A stretch of 64,000 nucleotides of DNA from Wyeomyia smithii. Taxonomy: Eukaryota; Arthropoda; Insecta; Diptera; Culicidae. Location of the stretch: contig NC_073695.1 in assembly GCF_029784165.1 (NCBI RefSeq), positions 100,629,306 to 100,693,305 on the forward strand, in the 5' to 3' direction. The notes under the pieces are model-generated. The model was not told the DNA's origin, searched no databases, and saw nothing but the letters and a program-made list of their open reading frames with translations. A program made the translations under genes and the position numbers. Below are positions 45,764 through 62,149 of this stretch, in pieces (positions within the stretch are counted from its first letter, which is position 1; each line of letters begins with the position of its first letter).

Positions 45764-46189
45764 TCATAAAATGAAAATGAAATTTGTATCGGCCTAAATA
45801 GAAAAAGAATTCCTTCTTTATATATTCAAGTCTATATTTAACAATGGTAAACACTGGGTCTGCCCTAGACTTCTAACTAGTATAAAAGAAGAATTAAAGT
45901 TTTTTAACCATTTTTAGAGACCCAAATTAGTTTTTCCATAAACCAACATAGAAGCGACCAACCCGGCGAACAATTACCCTGCCGCACTTCGTCGCGCTTT
46001 TGCATACACTAGAGGCTCCAAAATTCCCAGCAATGATTAAAAAGCTATAATATTTTTAGAGCAACTATTTTGAAATTAAGGGTAAGTTTGTTTTCGCTTT
46101 TGTCGACTAGTGTAATCGTGTACTATTTGTTTCGCTAAAATTTGGTTTTGATTAAAATTGGTTTTTAAGCGACACTTTGCTATTTGGTA

Positions 46190-48864
46190 TCATCCGCTGA
46201 AGGAAAAAAAAAGGAAAATATACTTACTTTCTTGGCTAACGGACCGTTCACCGGTCTAGGGACGAACGAATTAAAGATGTCCAACTTCTTCTATTTTGGG
46301 CAGCCGTTCTCCAGTCTCCTCGTACACCAGCAGATCGTGCATTTTCTTCCACCGCGCACATCTACCACGTGCGAAGCCTACCACGGAGTCGACGACCTCT
46401 TCCTTGTTTTCTACTGAAGATAGTTTTGGCGGTTCTCTCGTCAGTCATTCTGGCTACATGTCCAGCCCACTGAAGCCTGCCCTGCCTACCTTCATGCGTC
46501 GCCAAGTATTGATCGCAGAACTTAATGCTCAAAAACTCTGAGTACAGGCCGATCAGCTTCCTTCAGTGTCCATGCTTCATGACCGCAAAGGGCACCGGGA
46601 GTATCAGCGTCCTTTACAGCGCTAGTTTTATGCGAGTTTGCAAACTACGGGACTTTAGCTGGTTACGTAGCCCGTAGAAGGCCCTGTTTGCAGCTGCAAC
46701 TCGTCGTTTCACTTCACGGCTCATATCGTTGTCACATGTCACAAGTGTACTAAGATAAACGAATTCGTCAACCACTTTAAATCGTTCCCCATCTATCTCC
46801 ACCTCAGCATCAACACCATGGTAACTCCCACGCTCCCTGCCAGCTACCATGTATTTCGTTTTGGCAGTTTGGCAGTTAATGCAAGTTCCAATCTCGCTGC
46901 TTCTCTCTTAAAAGGTACGAAGGCCTCATCCACGGCCCTACGGTCGATACGATGATATCGATTTCGTCCGCAAAACCAAGAAGCATGTGAGACTTTGTGA
47001 TGTTTCTTTGCACGTTTGCTCTTTGTACTGCACCTTCAAGGGCGATGTTGAACAGTAAGTTAGAGAGCACATCCCCCTGCTTCAGTGCATCCAACGTTAC
47101 GAACGCGGCTGATTTCTCGCCAGCTATCCCCTCGCATGATTTCGATCCCTCCAGCGTCACACGACTCAGGTTAAATAGTTTCGTCGAGAAACCGTGTTCC
47201 AGCATGATCCGCCACAGCTCGTTTCTTTTCATTGAGTCGTGTGCCACCTTGGAATCCACAAACAGATGGTGCGTCTGCACATTATACTCCCGGAATTTAT
47301 CGAGGATCTGTCGGGTGAAGATTTGATCCGTCGTGGAACGCCCCTGTCGAAAACCAGCCTGGAATTCGCCAACAAAGGATACCGTTAACGGTCTCAATCT
47401 GAAGAACAGGATACGGGAGAGCACTTTATATGCGGAGTTGAGCAACGTAATGCCTCGATAGTTGCAACAATCGAATCGATGATGAAGTCGTTCGGCTTTG
47501 CTCATCCGCCCAAATCCTTAGTATTATCTGGTGGATCGCCTAGTACAGCCGCTCGCTTCCCGCTTTTAGAAGTTCGGTCAGGATACCGTAAGCAGGTTGC
47601 CGTCCTTGTCATTACAAATGGCCGGCACAGGGAAATTCCTGCTTCTGACTCTGTTGACTGTTCTATAGAAGCTCCGCACGTCGTTTTGAGCATAGCTGTC
47701 CTCTGCGCTGGCGAGTACCTGCTCCTCGTACTCGCGCTTCTTCCGACGGTGGGTTCTATTTTTGGCAGCTCTTGCCACCCTGTACATCTCACTGTTCTGA
47801 CGCGTAGCCGCAGTGAGCATGCGGCTCCTGGTACCGTCATCCTCATCTGTCGCCATCTGGCACTCGGCCCAGTCGTTAAGCTGTTTTCCACGCGTCGTAC
47901 CTACCACCTCTCTCGCAGTCGTTTCGATGGCACCGTGGTTATTGCTCCACAACCCATTTATGTCTTCCACCACGATCCGTTGATCCAGCTCTCTGGCGTA
48001 TTCTGCTGCCACGTCATCAGCCTTCAACCGTTGAATGTTGAAACGCGTCGTCCTCTCTGTGCGAGATTTCAGCACGTTCGAAAACCGTGCGCGGATCTTA
48101 CAAACGACGAGGTAATGGTCAGAGTCAATGTTAGGTCCCCGAAAAGACCTTACATCAATAACATCCAAAAAGTGCCGACCGTCAATCAGTACGTGATCGA
48201 TTTGGGAGCACGCTTCTTCATTTGGATGCCTCCAGGTGTGGTCCTGAATATTCAAACGCAGAAAATAGGAGCTAAATAGGGTCATTCCTCTGGCCGCGGC
48301 AAATTTTATCAGTCTCAGGCCGTTTTCATTGGTTGACGAGTGGAGGCTGTGCCTTCCAATGACCGGACGAAAGAATTCCTCTCTCCCAATCTTTGCGTTT
48401 GCGTCTCCGATGACGACTTTTACGTCGTGTTTTGGGCGCTCGTCATAGATGCGCTCAAGCTTGTCATAGAACTCATCTTTGACTGCGTCGATTTTGTCGT
48501 TTGTCGGTGCGTAAGTGTTGATTAAACTGTATTTGAAAAATTTACCCTTAATTCTCATCACGCATATACGGTCATCTACGGGCCTCCACCTTCTGTTTTC
48601 TGATTTCATTGTGGCTGCCATCTTAGATGTAGCTGGAGGGATACAGCACTCCATAATTCAACCGCCCGCTCCGGGTCAAACGCTGTTGTACGCCGCCCCT
48701 AATATGGGGACACAGCCGCGTATGGCCCCCTTCCCAGTCAGCATACAACCATAGTTTCCTCCAGGGGTTGGTTCACCGATGTCCGCTAAATTTACTCGTT
48801 TCCCGGTCGTCACCTGCCTCGTGGAGGTTGGGATAGAAGTTTCTGGACAGAGGTGAATGACCAT
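46190..48864 (-). mobile_element. RTE-clade LINE (antisense), near full coding span but decayed
   Basis: The minus strand reads in order. 48864-48620 is a leader (NLADIGEPTPGGNYGCMLTG). 48654-47578 is a long open frame with the endonuclease (YSLINTYAPTNDKIDAVKDEF, VVIGDANAKIGRE, QIDHVLIDGRHFLDV, GPNIDSDHYLVVCKI) and linker. 47505-46876 is the RT (CNYRGITLLNSAYKVLSRIL, GEFQAGFRQGRSTTDQIF, LFVDSKVAHDSM, HMLLGFADEIDIIV). 46850-46614 is the post-RT region (DEFVYLSTLVTCDNDMSREVK), and decayed C-terminal text runs to about 46190. The catalytic box is FADE, not FADD, and motif A has lost its Phe and an Asp context. It is probably inactive. The clade is by wording and single-ORF EN-RT layout. Confidence 0.85.
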
Positions 48865-48911
48865 ACTAGGGTCTTAAGTTACACAAGTCCAGCCATTTGC
48901 CAACCTTCAAA

Positions 48912-48977
48912 ATGCCTAATAAACATTAAAATGATCTGTCAAACCACATGTATATTATTCAAATGTTTATTAGGCAT
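48912..48977. repeat. Short hairpin of 16-bp arms
   Basis: ATGCCTAATAAACATT at the left is repeated in inverse at the right, with a spacer of about 33 bp. It stands just 5' of the RTE element, between it and a second RTE leader fragment. It may be a tiny MITE or a terminal remnant. Confidence 0.6.
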
Positions 48978-49169
48978 CTTAAACATAATTTTCTTTTAGG
49001 AATGTTAATTATCGAGGGACAAAACACTGAAATTTTAAGCGCTTTGAGGCACCCCTAAATCATGTCTGATGAGGCTGAAATTTTGCACAGGTTATTATTT
49101 TGGCAAATCGATCGGTTCTTAAAATTCATTTTTCCCATACATTCGCATATCGCCATCCTAGTCTATACT

Positions 49170-49465
49170 CATTGGTCCGATTCTTATCATTGTTTGGATT
49201 ATTCGTAGTATATTTATTTTAGCATGCTACCTACTCGCGACGGTGCTGCCGTCTTGGGTGTAGCTGGCGAGACACAGCATTTCTTAATTCAACCGTCCGC
49301 TCCGTATCAGACGCTGTTTGAGTCGCTCCTAACCTGGAAACAGACGCTCAGGCAAGCTGCTCTTCAAGGAGAACAACTCCCCCTTCACGGTCAGCATACG
49401 ACTAAGTTCCCACCGGTTCACCAATCTTCCCTTGGTTGCTCGTATCCCAGTCGGTACCACGTGGA
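49170..49465 (-). mobile_element. Separate RTE leader fragment
   Basis: The minus-strand text from about 49450 (GTACCGACTGGGATACGAGC, then a frame giving GELFSLKSSLPERLF) matches the leader regions at 48.62-48.78 kb and 6.95-7.2 kb. It lies upstream of the RTE element in the same orientation but duplicates its leader. It is therefore a second, truncated copy. Confidence 0.6.
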
Positions 49466-52400
49466 GTTAGGAATATGAGTTGCTGGACATTCTGCTTTGG
49501 ATCACACTGAGGTCTACTTTATGCCAACTAGTACGTGTGTACTGCTGGTACGCACTGCCCAGCCGTTCTGACGCCTTTTTCGAATCCGAAATGGCGACTT
49601 TCATTTCGTCGCAAGAAAAATAATAAAATACTCTACAATATTGGCATTCGGGAACCGACATGAAACATTGACCGTTTTGAGACGCCACTTTTTGAAATTC
49701 GATTGATCTGATTTTTTCGAGAAGACGAAACCTTGAGGCCTACTGCTGAACTAAATTTGAAAAGTCGATTTCCTTTAACATCCTAAGTATAATAGATTTA
49801 GAAGAAAACACAGGACAATTATCGAGTTCAACAAATTAGCCATAGTAGCATCTAAGCCACCATTACGGTCGGCTTACAATAACTGATATGAATAATTTGG
49901 CCTATATTACTATGCATTAGCCCGAATAAGCCCTGAATTCCCGCGAATATTTTACTTTCTTCAACTTTGGACAGCTACTGCGTCCACCTACCAAATTAAA
50001 CTAACTTAATATGATTATTCTCTGTCAAGCGGCACTTATTGGTGTTTATAGAAGTATTGCCAAATGATGAAAATGTCATTGATTTTAATTTTAGGTCAAG
50101 AAATTACCAATGAGTCAAATGATGCCCATATTGGCTTGATTCGGGTTAACCAGCAGCGTATGAAAGTCTTAAAGCATTCGTAACATGGAATCCGGCAATT
50201 CGGAATCGTTTGGATCGATGAAGCTACCGATCAGGAAATTTTAGAAAAGACTTAATATTAAAATTTATCTTCTTTAACTTGGACGATTGCCATGTTTTGC
50301 GCTGTAGTAATGAAAAGTATCATTTCCTCAATACTCGTGATAAATCGAGTGCAATTACTGCCACGCTGCCCAGACTGTCTTACTGTTGGCAAGAAAGAAG
50401 TAGTATTCATTGGCATTAGGTCGTGGAATGAAGAACTGTTTTTTTTTTAAATTGATTTTACATATATCCGTGAGGAACTCTATATACCTCTTTCTTGCCC
50501 AAAATTAATATAAGATACTTAACAGAAAATCGTAAAAAATAATTTTGGGATTTTAGCAAAATAATTTCGTTTTCAATAACAGAACCTTGCTACGCAGAGC
50601 TATGTGTGGAATCATATCGTAACCGCTTGCAAAAAATAACCCTCTTCTGTAAACCAATAATCTTCTGGTTCCAAAAAGCCCATAATTCAATACAACTTAT
50701 ACAGTTTCACAACCTTTTCGTACTTTTATCGATAATACGACACGGTGGTTAAAGGCCCAAAGCGGGCACGTGCCATCCTTTCTAAAATGTTGGTCGATTA
50801 GGCGTCCACAGATTCGATAATTTCATTCCGGTGCGTTCGGGTCATATGTTGTTATTGTTTTGCGTCCTACTTTATCAATAACGAACCCGACCGAAGCGAG
50901 TAGTTTGTCTCTTGAGGGCTAGCAAGAATCACCCACAAAATCGAAGGTCACCGAACGAATGAGGGATAAGCGTCGTCATAATTTCGTTTGCTAGACTAGG
51001 AAGAACTAACGACCAAAAGCGACTATTAAGCCCGTCGGTCGTTACCCATCATCATCATCATCATCATCCTTACTATTACCATCATCATCGTCGTCTTTGC
51101 CGGTTGATGGTGGCGGTGAAAGGCCATAACTATACTGTTTTTTCTTCTCGTTCTGTAATGAAAACACTGTTGCAACCTTTTTGCAAGAAACGAGACAGAA
51201 ATAATGTCATTTGATATATGTTTTTCACAGGTTTAAGTCTAAGACGAACGACCCTTTACCATAAATACACTAGAAAAAAAGACAGTGAGAGGGAAAGAAA
51301 GAAGTGAGGAACACTCGTGTAAATCACATTGTTTACGTGGCATATCGGGCTCATACTGTTTTCTATTGGAGGAAGTTGCACATAAAACTGCATGCCCAGT
51401 GATACATGCCATCATACTCGGATAAGATAGGTATGGAAAAGTAAAACTCTAGAAGCTAACTGTTTAGACTCTGTCTCTTTGGATTATACGTGGCAAACCA
51501 CCACGCGTCTCCATTATTCCTCTATCTGTCCAGGTTATTTCGATTTTGCCTGAATATTTCTTTTCGGATTGCGTAGTTTCAACTTCAATAAAGATTTTCA
51601 ATACGATAGCAGAACGCTACTTAGACCGTTGCTGTCACGAAAGCTTAGCTTTCGTCTAGCAGGACCGATCCTTCATAGCTCGAGCGCCGAACAAAGGCAT
51701 CGAAGCGAAATTGCGTGTTCGTTATCGCGATTTAGAAGCAGTTAACTGTGTAGCGGCTTTCGTGTTTTTGCTTGCCCTTCTTCAGTATGATAAATTAAAC
51801 AGTTCCAGTATATGCAAAATGTAGCCCCGTTTCTGTAGATCCCTGAATGGCTTAGGGCAATAAATTTAGTATTGCACTACACTGTAAACGTTACGCGCGA
51901 AACAACTAACTCGTAGTGAAGCTGTCACTTGCGATTGAATATCAGAGTCGCTGTGCCTTGATTGGTTTTATCTACCATGTGGAGAAAGTGAATGAATTGG
52001 TGCCGTTTGGTTCAGGATTTTTTGCTTGCCAGTGCTTGTTGGAGAAAAAGGCAATCGGATGCAGGCAATAGATCTGACCCTTCCGACACAGATATGAGAA
52101 AGCGGGCCTACGCGGAATCTAACTTTTTTGAAATCCAATTCAACTGAATTATATTTTTCATGAGCTACCCGAGTGGTTTGCAGTTGTATCCCTAGTTGTA
52201 CGCAATATGCAAAAAACCTGCAACGACGTAGTTTTTTTTTCTACAGCAACTTTTAAATTGATACCGTGAATTTATTGCAGCCGGACTCGGCAAGATTCTA
52301 CTCATCATTCATCTGTCGATGTAAAGACAAAGCCGTGATGAGTTTTCGGATGACAGCACTCCGATGGATGCGGGTTTGTTTGATACGAATGTCGAACACA

Positions 52401-53171
52401 GCGCGGCAATCAGTGAGTGTTGACTGTAAACTGTAATTGAACTGATTTATTATTTTCTTTTCTACAGTAACAATGTGTTTACCTTGAATAGTGAAAATCA
52501 ACGTCACTCCATGGTTTCCGCTGTATATCCATAGACACCTTGCAACGCCCAAACTATTCATGTTGTTTTTTATTCGATTTTTGATTTTGGTTTATTCACG
52601 CGTCTCTTCAAAGAAGTTTGAATTTGGTGATTAATCCACCTAAAAGTGAAAAGCGAATTTTTTTTTTCATTTTTGCACATAAAAATCAACTTTGTTCGGC
52701 AAAGTTGTAGTTCATTTATAAGAAACAACATTGTCCAAGACACCATACATCTATCTACCTATTTCAAAGAACTTTTGTGGAGTTTTCACAAACTTGCAAC
52801 TCTATAAATCAATCAATCTGTTGATGGCACTACGACTCCAAAATCAATTTTTTCGGGTCAAAATAATATCGATCACGTCTTTTCAGCGTTGGAAACAGTT
52901 CTTTTTCAGTTTCGAGATGCAAAGCAAACAACACAATCTGCTTTCCTACATATACGCTTCCCACACAGTAACACACAGTAAAAGCACTGCAGTGGGCTCA
53001 GTTGTGTACTACACAACTACACAATGTGTAGTTATTAAGCGTAGTAAGCTTTCGTGTGAAAAAGCTCACACCAGTTCATTATATCTCTGAAGAACTATTT
53101 CAGATTCCACTGGAGTTTTTTTTTTCACACGATTCACTGCTCTCTTCAAGCAAGTGCGTTGTCCTGCACAC
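49466..53171. other. No gene recognised; CAT microsatellite
   Basis: 51047-51068 is (CAT)n. 50750-52060 is GC-richer with no recognised reading frame; an 87-residue open frame at 52298-52561 (-) has no known domain. 52622-52640 carries TTAATCCACCTAAA, the inverse of a motif at the right edge of the 42-44.6 kb repeat, suggesting another repeat edge. Nothing further can be supported. Confidence 0.4.
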
Positions 53172-54851
53172 CAGTGCACAGTAGTCCAATAAGGTAAAAA
53201 TTGGAACTTAATTCCATAGCGCTTTTCACCTTCTTCCTAGCTTGATAAAGTCTTTGGAACAATTGTTTGTATGAATGACCAGCATGATCGCAAATTGTCA
53301 AAAAGTGTGAAAAGTTTACTGTACCTAAAATAAAAAATTTAACTTATTTGTGTTGAGAGATAGAAGAATTGTTTGTTCAGCAAAGTTGTAGAAGATTCAA
53401 AAATATGAAACTTTGTTGAACAAATGAAAATCCTATCTTTTTTCGGTACAAAGTTATAAAGTATATTAAATGAAACCAACTTAAAAGTTAGTTTTTTGTA
53501 CTTAACTTTTGTTAGTTGCATTTTACACGACAGTATTGTTCGGAGGAATTGTTAGGGCACATAAAACACACATTTTTGCCAAAGCTCATATATCTCCAGG
53601 GCTTTTCCTTACAAAATTATATCATATTTTAGCTTATTTTTTCGATAACTTCAAGAATGTATCGGTTAAAAAGGGGCAAGTAGAATCATCAATACTTTTC
53701 CTTGAAGTCAAGCTGAAGTATTATAAACTCCTTTAGGTTCCATTTGTCCCAACCCACCAATATTAGAGTACGGAGAGCATATGTTACAGTAGGTTATCAT
53801 ATATCAAAAATTATAACAGTTCTGAGCACTTGAGCTAAACTTCGAGAAAAAGTATTAACATCATGATTCTACTTGCCACTTTTTACTTTATACGTTCTTA
53901 AAGTTATCGAAAAAATATGCTAAATGTGCTATAACTTTGTAAGGAAAAGTCCTGGAGATGTGTGGTCTTCAACAAAAACGTGTGTTTCGTATGCCCAAAT
54001 GCTTCTTTAGAACAACGTTTTCTTGTAAAATGTAGCAAACAAAAGTTAAGTGCAAAAAAATAACTTTTAAGTAACCTCTACATAAAATACACTGTTACTT
54101 TGTACCCAATGAAGATAGGAATTTTGTTCGTTCAGCAAAGTTTCATATTTTTGCACGTTCTAAAATTTTGCCGAATAAACCATTCCTCTTAACACAAAAA
54201 AGTTGGTATTTTTGATATATGATAACCTACTGTAACATATGCTCTCCGTACTCTAATATGGGTGGATTGGAACAAATGGAACCTAAAGGAGTTTATAGTA
54301 CTTCAGCTTGACTTCAAGGAAAAGTATTGTCATGATGATTCCACTTGCCCCTTTTTAACCTATACATTCTTGAAGTTATCGAAAAAATAAGCTAAAATAT
54401 GATATAACTTTATAAGGAAAAACCCTGGAGATATATGACCTTCGGCAAAAATGTGTTATTTGTGGGCCCTATCAATTCCTCCGAACAATTCTTTCGTGTA
54501 ATATGCAACTAACAAAAGTTAAGCACAAAAAACTAACTTTAAAGTAAGTTCCATGTAATATACTTTATAACTTTGTACCGAAAGAAGATAGGATTTTCAT
54601 TTGTTCAACAAAGTTTCATATTTTTGAACCTTCTACAACTTTGCTGAATAAATTTTTCTTCTATCTCTTAACACAAATAAGTTAATTTTTTTATTTTAAG
54701 TACAATAAACTTTTCATACTTTTTGACAATTTGTGGTTATGCGGGTGATTCATACAAACGATTGTTCCGAAGGCACTTTTAAGCTAGGATGAAGATAAAA
54801 GGCGCTATGGAATTAAGATTCAATTTTTGCCTTATTGGACCACTGTGCAGT
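53172..54851. mobile_element. Foldback element with three related modules
   Basis: The left arm (about 53172-53815) and right arm (about 54205-54851) are inverted copies of about 640 bp. The outer ends read TGCACAGTAGTCCAATAAGG and, inverted, TGCACAGTGGTCCAATAAGG. The arms meet at the inner motif GATATATGATAACCTACTG. Between them, about 53820-54200 is a third copy of the inner module, in the same orientation as the right arm and more diverged. Shared landmarks are CTTTGTACCGAAAGAAGATA-like, TAACTTTTGTTAGTTGCA-like and TTATCGAAAAAATA-like text. There is no transposase and no clear target duplication. Confidence 0.85.
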
Positions 54852-55650
54852 GTGAGGGCAGTTGTTTTCGCAGTGAAAGATATTCTTCTACACTCTAATG
54901 AATTAACTGATAGTATAATAATAAACAGTTTAAAACGCAAAAAAGTTTTCACTGCATTTTTTTCTTTGCATTTGTAGTCTAATATTTCCATAACACTGAA
55001 ACTTTTTAACTGTTTACCCGGTCAACTTTCAATTTTCAAGTCACATTTTACGATATGCATCAGATATCCACTGTTTTATTGTAAAAAACACATAGCGATA
55101 TCCATGAAAAATGATGAAATCCTGAAACTTGAACCATCGTTGAAAACTTTAACCTGTTCGTTGATTTGAGTAAATTCTTTCGTAAAGAAATTTACAATTA
55201 TTATTAATTCAGTTTGGCATTCTTTCCCAGACGAATATGTAACGAAATGCTATAGAAAACAGACTTAAATTGGCTTTGTATTACGCAGTTCCATGTCGCA
55301 TAGTGGGGCAAATTGGTCCTCTGGTGCGACAAAACCTCATAATCTCCTCTACAGTTATTCACGCAGTGTTTTTGTCTTAGGCAAGATTGTTTGATCTAAA
55401 AATATCTGTTTTGCAAAATGTGTTCAGATAGCTCCAACCTCCATCCTACAGATGGTGCTGATATCTATCTTCTCTTCTGGAAAGATTATATTATCAAAGA
55501 GTTTGACGGGTGACAACTAAAAATCTGGAATTTTTGTGGGGCTCTTTTGTTGCACAACAAACACGCTTAGAGAGGAATGAGAATACGTATATGAAAGCTC
55601 TTTCTTTTCTCTTTATGCCAGTATTTTTTGTTTTGTTCATGCATGCTCAG

Positions 55651-56553
55651 TAGGGTGGGGAAAAGTGATCGATTTTCCAGAACCAAGTTTTTTTGGTTCC
55701 ATTTTGGGCCCCAAACAACTCTAAACCTACCGGAATTCGATTGGTTTTGTCTCCGCTTGGCGCATTGAATTCCAAATTTGTATGGAAATTTATATGGGAA
55801 AAACTACTTTTTTGCATTTGCCTTTCTAGAGAGCTCAATAATGCTCTAATAATGCACTACATTATGTTAAAGTATAGTATTTTAGATGCCTAACAATTTT
55901 GCAGAAAACACTGAAGAGCTAGTGTGCCTCTAAAAAAAGAGCTACAGCTGTTCAAAGTTGAGTATATCGATCTAAATGCAGAAAATCTTGTTTTCTGTCA
56001 ACATTACCAATGTACCGGCGTCAGTAGGTTTCCCATCAGAAGTAACCTGTCGTAACGATTTATACACTCAGATGGACCAAGCAAACAAATTTAGGTCAAT
56101 ATTCTAGGCGTAAATAAAATCTACAACATGTTTCAGATGTTACTTCTGATGGAAATCTGACTGACGCCGGTACACGGCAGTGTTGGCAGAAAAAATGATT
56201 TGCAACATGAATTTCGACATACTCAACTTTGAACAACTCTAGTATTTTTTTGGCACACCCTAGCTCTTTAGTGTCTTCGGCCAAGTTGTTAGGCATAAAA
56301 AAACCTACCATTCGAAGCCAGGAAACCTATGGTTAGAGCCATTTTGAGCTCTTTAGAATGGAAATTGCAAAAAAGTTGGTTTTTCCATACAAATCTCCAT
56401 ATAGATTTATAATGCAATGCGCCAAGCGGAGACAAAACCAATCGACTTCCAAAAAATTCAGGATTGTTTGGGGCCACAAATAGAACAAAAAAACTTGGTT
56501 CTGGCTTTCTGCTATCAAGTCTCGTTTTTTCCATATTACGATTCCCCACCCTA
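55651..56553. mobile_element. hAT-type MITE with long inverted repeats
   Basis: Perfect 8-bp target duplication ATGCTCAG (55643-55650 and 56554-56561). Ends are TAGGGTGGGGAA and TTCCCCACCCTA. The arms pair over more than 150 bp (GGCCCCAAACAA, TGGTTTTGTCTCCGCTTGGC, GGTTTTTCCATA-type text in both orientations). A solo right end of this family is part of the chimera at 4431-4538. Confidence 0.9.
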
Positions 56554-56561
56554 ATGCTCAG

Positions 56562-57590
56562 TTCGGTTCAAAATGGCGTCCAAACAACGAGCATTCCGCA
56601 AGTGCATTGTACAGTTCGCTATGAACTGCACAATAATTATGGCAAAAAGTTCATGGTAAACTATTTTGAAAGCGAAAATCTTCCGGTTTCTATTATCTAA
56701 GGCTTCCTGCGGACCTAAACTCTGATCCGGCAGGAAGCTAGTGGAATACAGGTCAGAGTAGTTGACAGAAAAGAACTCTTTGCCTTTTGTCAAATCATGG
56801 TTCAAGCCTAGTGGTTTGGTGGCTATCAATCATGTTTTGGCCAGAGAAAGTATCATCACAGCACGTCAAAAAACAGAATCCACCTCAGTGTCTTCCAGCC
56901 GGAGATTTCCTTGGGATTTTGAGTTCCTTCGGTGCAAAAATACCTGGAGATCAACGAATTGCGAACAGTTGATCGGTAGAATCAAGAGGTGCATTCGAAA
57001 AGCGGACTTGGAGGCGGTACAACACTCTTGTTTTGGCATCATAAGAAAACTTCGTCGAGAGGCCGGTAACGACTTTTCTCAAATGTTAAATATATTTTGT
57101 TAGTTCCCAATGAATGTATCTTCATGAGAAATAAATCAGTTTTTCATTAAGTTCTTCCGCATTTTTTTGACAGCTGTAGAAAAAAATCCCAAATTTTAAG
57201 TTGTCACCCGTTATCATCAGTCAGAGAAGAGTTAATTATACCTAGAATTAGAGAATTAGAATAGAATCGGAACAAACTTTTGCTCATATTGCAGCCCTCC
57301 TCCGGATTTGGCGCGTTATCAAACGGCATAAGGAAACATTGACGATTAGGAAGGTTCAGCCCAATCATCGGAGTGGAACAGTCAACCGGAAACTGGGTGG
57401 TAAGATGTTAAAGACCATCAAGAAGAATCCCAATCTGTCGGACCGTTTTGCCAGAAAATTCGGTGCTGTCCATAGTACCGTGAGGAGAATTCGACTCCGG
57501 GAAAAAGTCAAGTCGCATCGAGTTGGCAAGCTACCTTCCGATTTGGAACTCGCCCTTCTGTTTATAATATACTTCTGTTTATAAAATACT
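56562..57590 (+). pseudogene. Scrambled ITmD37E/mariner-type transposase relic
   Basis: Two transposase parts lie in the wrong order on the plus strand. 56787-57103, across a frameshift, gives catalytic C-terminal text: MFWPEKVSSQHVKKQNPPQC, then RSTNCEQLIGRIKRCIRKAD and RKLRREAGNDF. Downstream, 57270-57550 gives the N-terminal helix-turn-helix part: RHKETLTIRKVQPNHRSGT, LKTIKKNPNLSDRFARKFG and VHSTVRRIRLREKVKSHR. In an intact IS630/Tc1/mariner transposase the HTH part comes first. The C-terminal part must belong to a second copy or to a rearrangement. 56562-56600 gives MASKQRAFRKCIV, which resembles the start of such a protein. The frame ends in a SINE at 57554. Confidence 0.75.
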
Positions 57591-57738
57591 TCGCAGCCAA
57601 CTGTAAAGTGTACAGGACAATTGCGGGGCTAGCGCTACGAATCCTACTGACACTCACAGTCTCTCCCGAGCCGAGAGTCGAATCTACGACGACTGGCTTG
57701 TTAGGCCAGCATCGTACATCGAGACCAGCTGGATGATA
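57554..57738 (-). mobile_element. tRNA-derived SINE, second family
   Basis: On the minus strand, a tRNA-like head (GCTGGTCTCGATGTACGATG, then CTGGCCTAACAAGCCAG) is followed by a box B-like GATTCGACTCTC (complement of 57673-57684). The SINE body follows (TCAGTAGGATTCGTAGCGCT, GCCCCGCAATTGTCCTGTAC). It ends in tandem TATAAACAGAAG units (57554-57590). This form is abundant in mosquito genomes in my recollection; it was not searched. It inserted into the transposase relic. Confidence 0.75.
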
Positions 57739-58545
57739 AAATAGCCAAAGCTTCAATAACCTACCGCAATGGCTACGAATTCTGTCGATAAACATACAAG
57801 TCAAGGATATTTTCTAGGCTTTATTTGAATGATTTATGATTATTAAATTTTCCAACCATCATTCATGCAGATGCGTATTTTGTATTGAATGTGCATTTTC
57901 GTCATTTTGCATAAACCCACAAAAGTAATCATTTAATTATAATTGTACTCATTAAAAAGTGGTATGAAATTAAGCTCCAATTAAATGCCGGTATTATTGA
58001 ACGTAATTTCACACGCAGTGGTTTTTATCCATAACAATCCACCATTTTCGTCATCCGTTCGGCTGTTTTGTGTTGTAGGGCCACGAGCCGCGAAATCGAT
58101 GCCGTTCTTTCGAGCGTGTTCCAGCCTAACGAAATGGCTGCTGGCTTTTCTAGGCCAGTGGAAATCGGAAATATGCTTCTACCGTTTCCCAGCGCGAAAA
58201 AGGAAATGAGATAAAAAACACACACGTTTTCCCGCTTCTGCAATTTTCGTGCGCTTACGCCGATTACAACCGTGCCCGATAGCAGCAGCAGTGTGGACCT
58301 TGGGCCGGAGCACGCGGTTGGTCTTTTAACCTCCACCAAGCATCGGCACCGGGACCCACCAGAGCCTGAAATCAGGCGAAGCGTGCAGAACCTTACATAT
58401 GTATAGACGACAGCTTGTAGCTGCTAAGTCTAAGGAAGAAAAAACGTTGCCGCTGCGAGGCGAAAAAAAAATCGCACAATTTTCTGAATTGTTGTCTGAA
58501 ACGTCCATTAATTTTCAGCTTTGTTGTTATATAGGAAAATTATAT

Positions 58546-62039
<3,494 letters not shown>

Positions 62040-62149
62040 AGGTTCTCCGACACTAGAAATCAGGTACTCTTCTGATAACACAGTGGAAAGCTGTTTTCAC
62101 ACTACAAAAATTGACGGCCAAAATACGGCAGAGCTTTTCACTGGAGGAA

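Noticed and set aside
47479..48279. 266-residue plus-strand open frame
   Set aside because: It is the shadow of the RTE endonuclease and linker on the minus strand.
52298..52561. 87-residue open frame on the minus strand as a gene
   Set aside because: It starts at an ATG, but no domain, splice partner or conserved text is recognised; it is most likely chance.
57554..57738. tRNA gene on the minus strand
   Set aside because: A tRNA-like head is followed by a long body and a tandem tail, as in SINEs; the box A region is also irregular.
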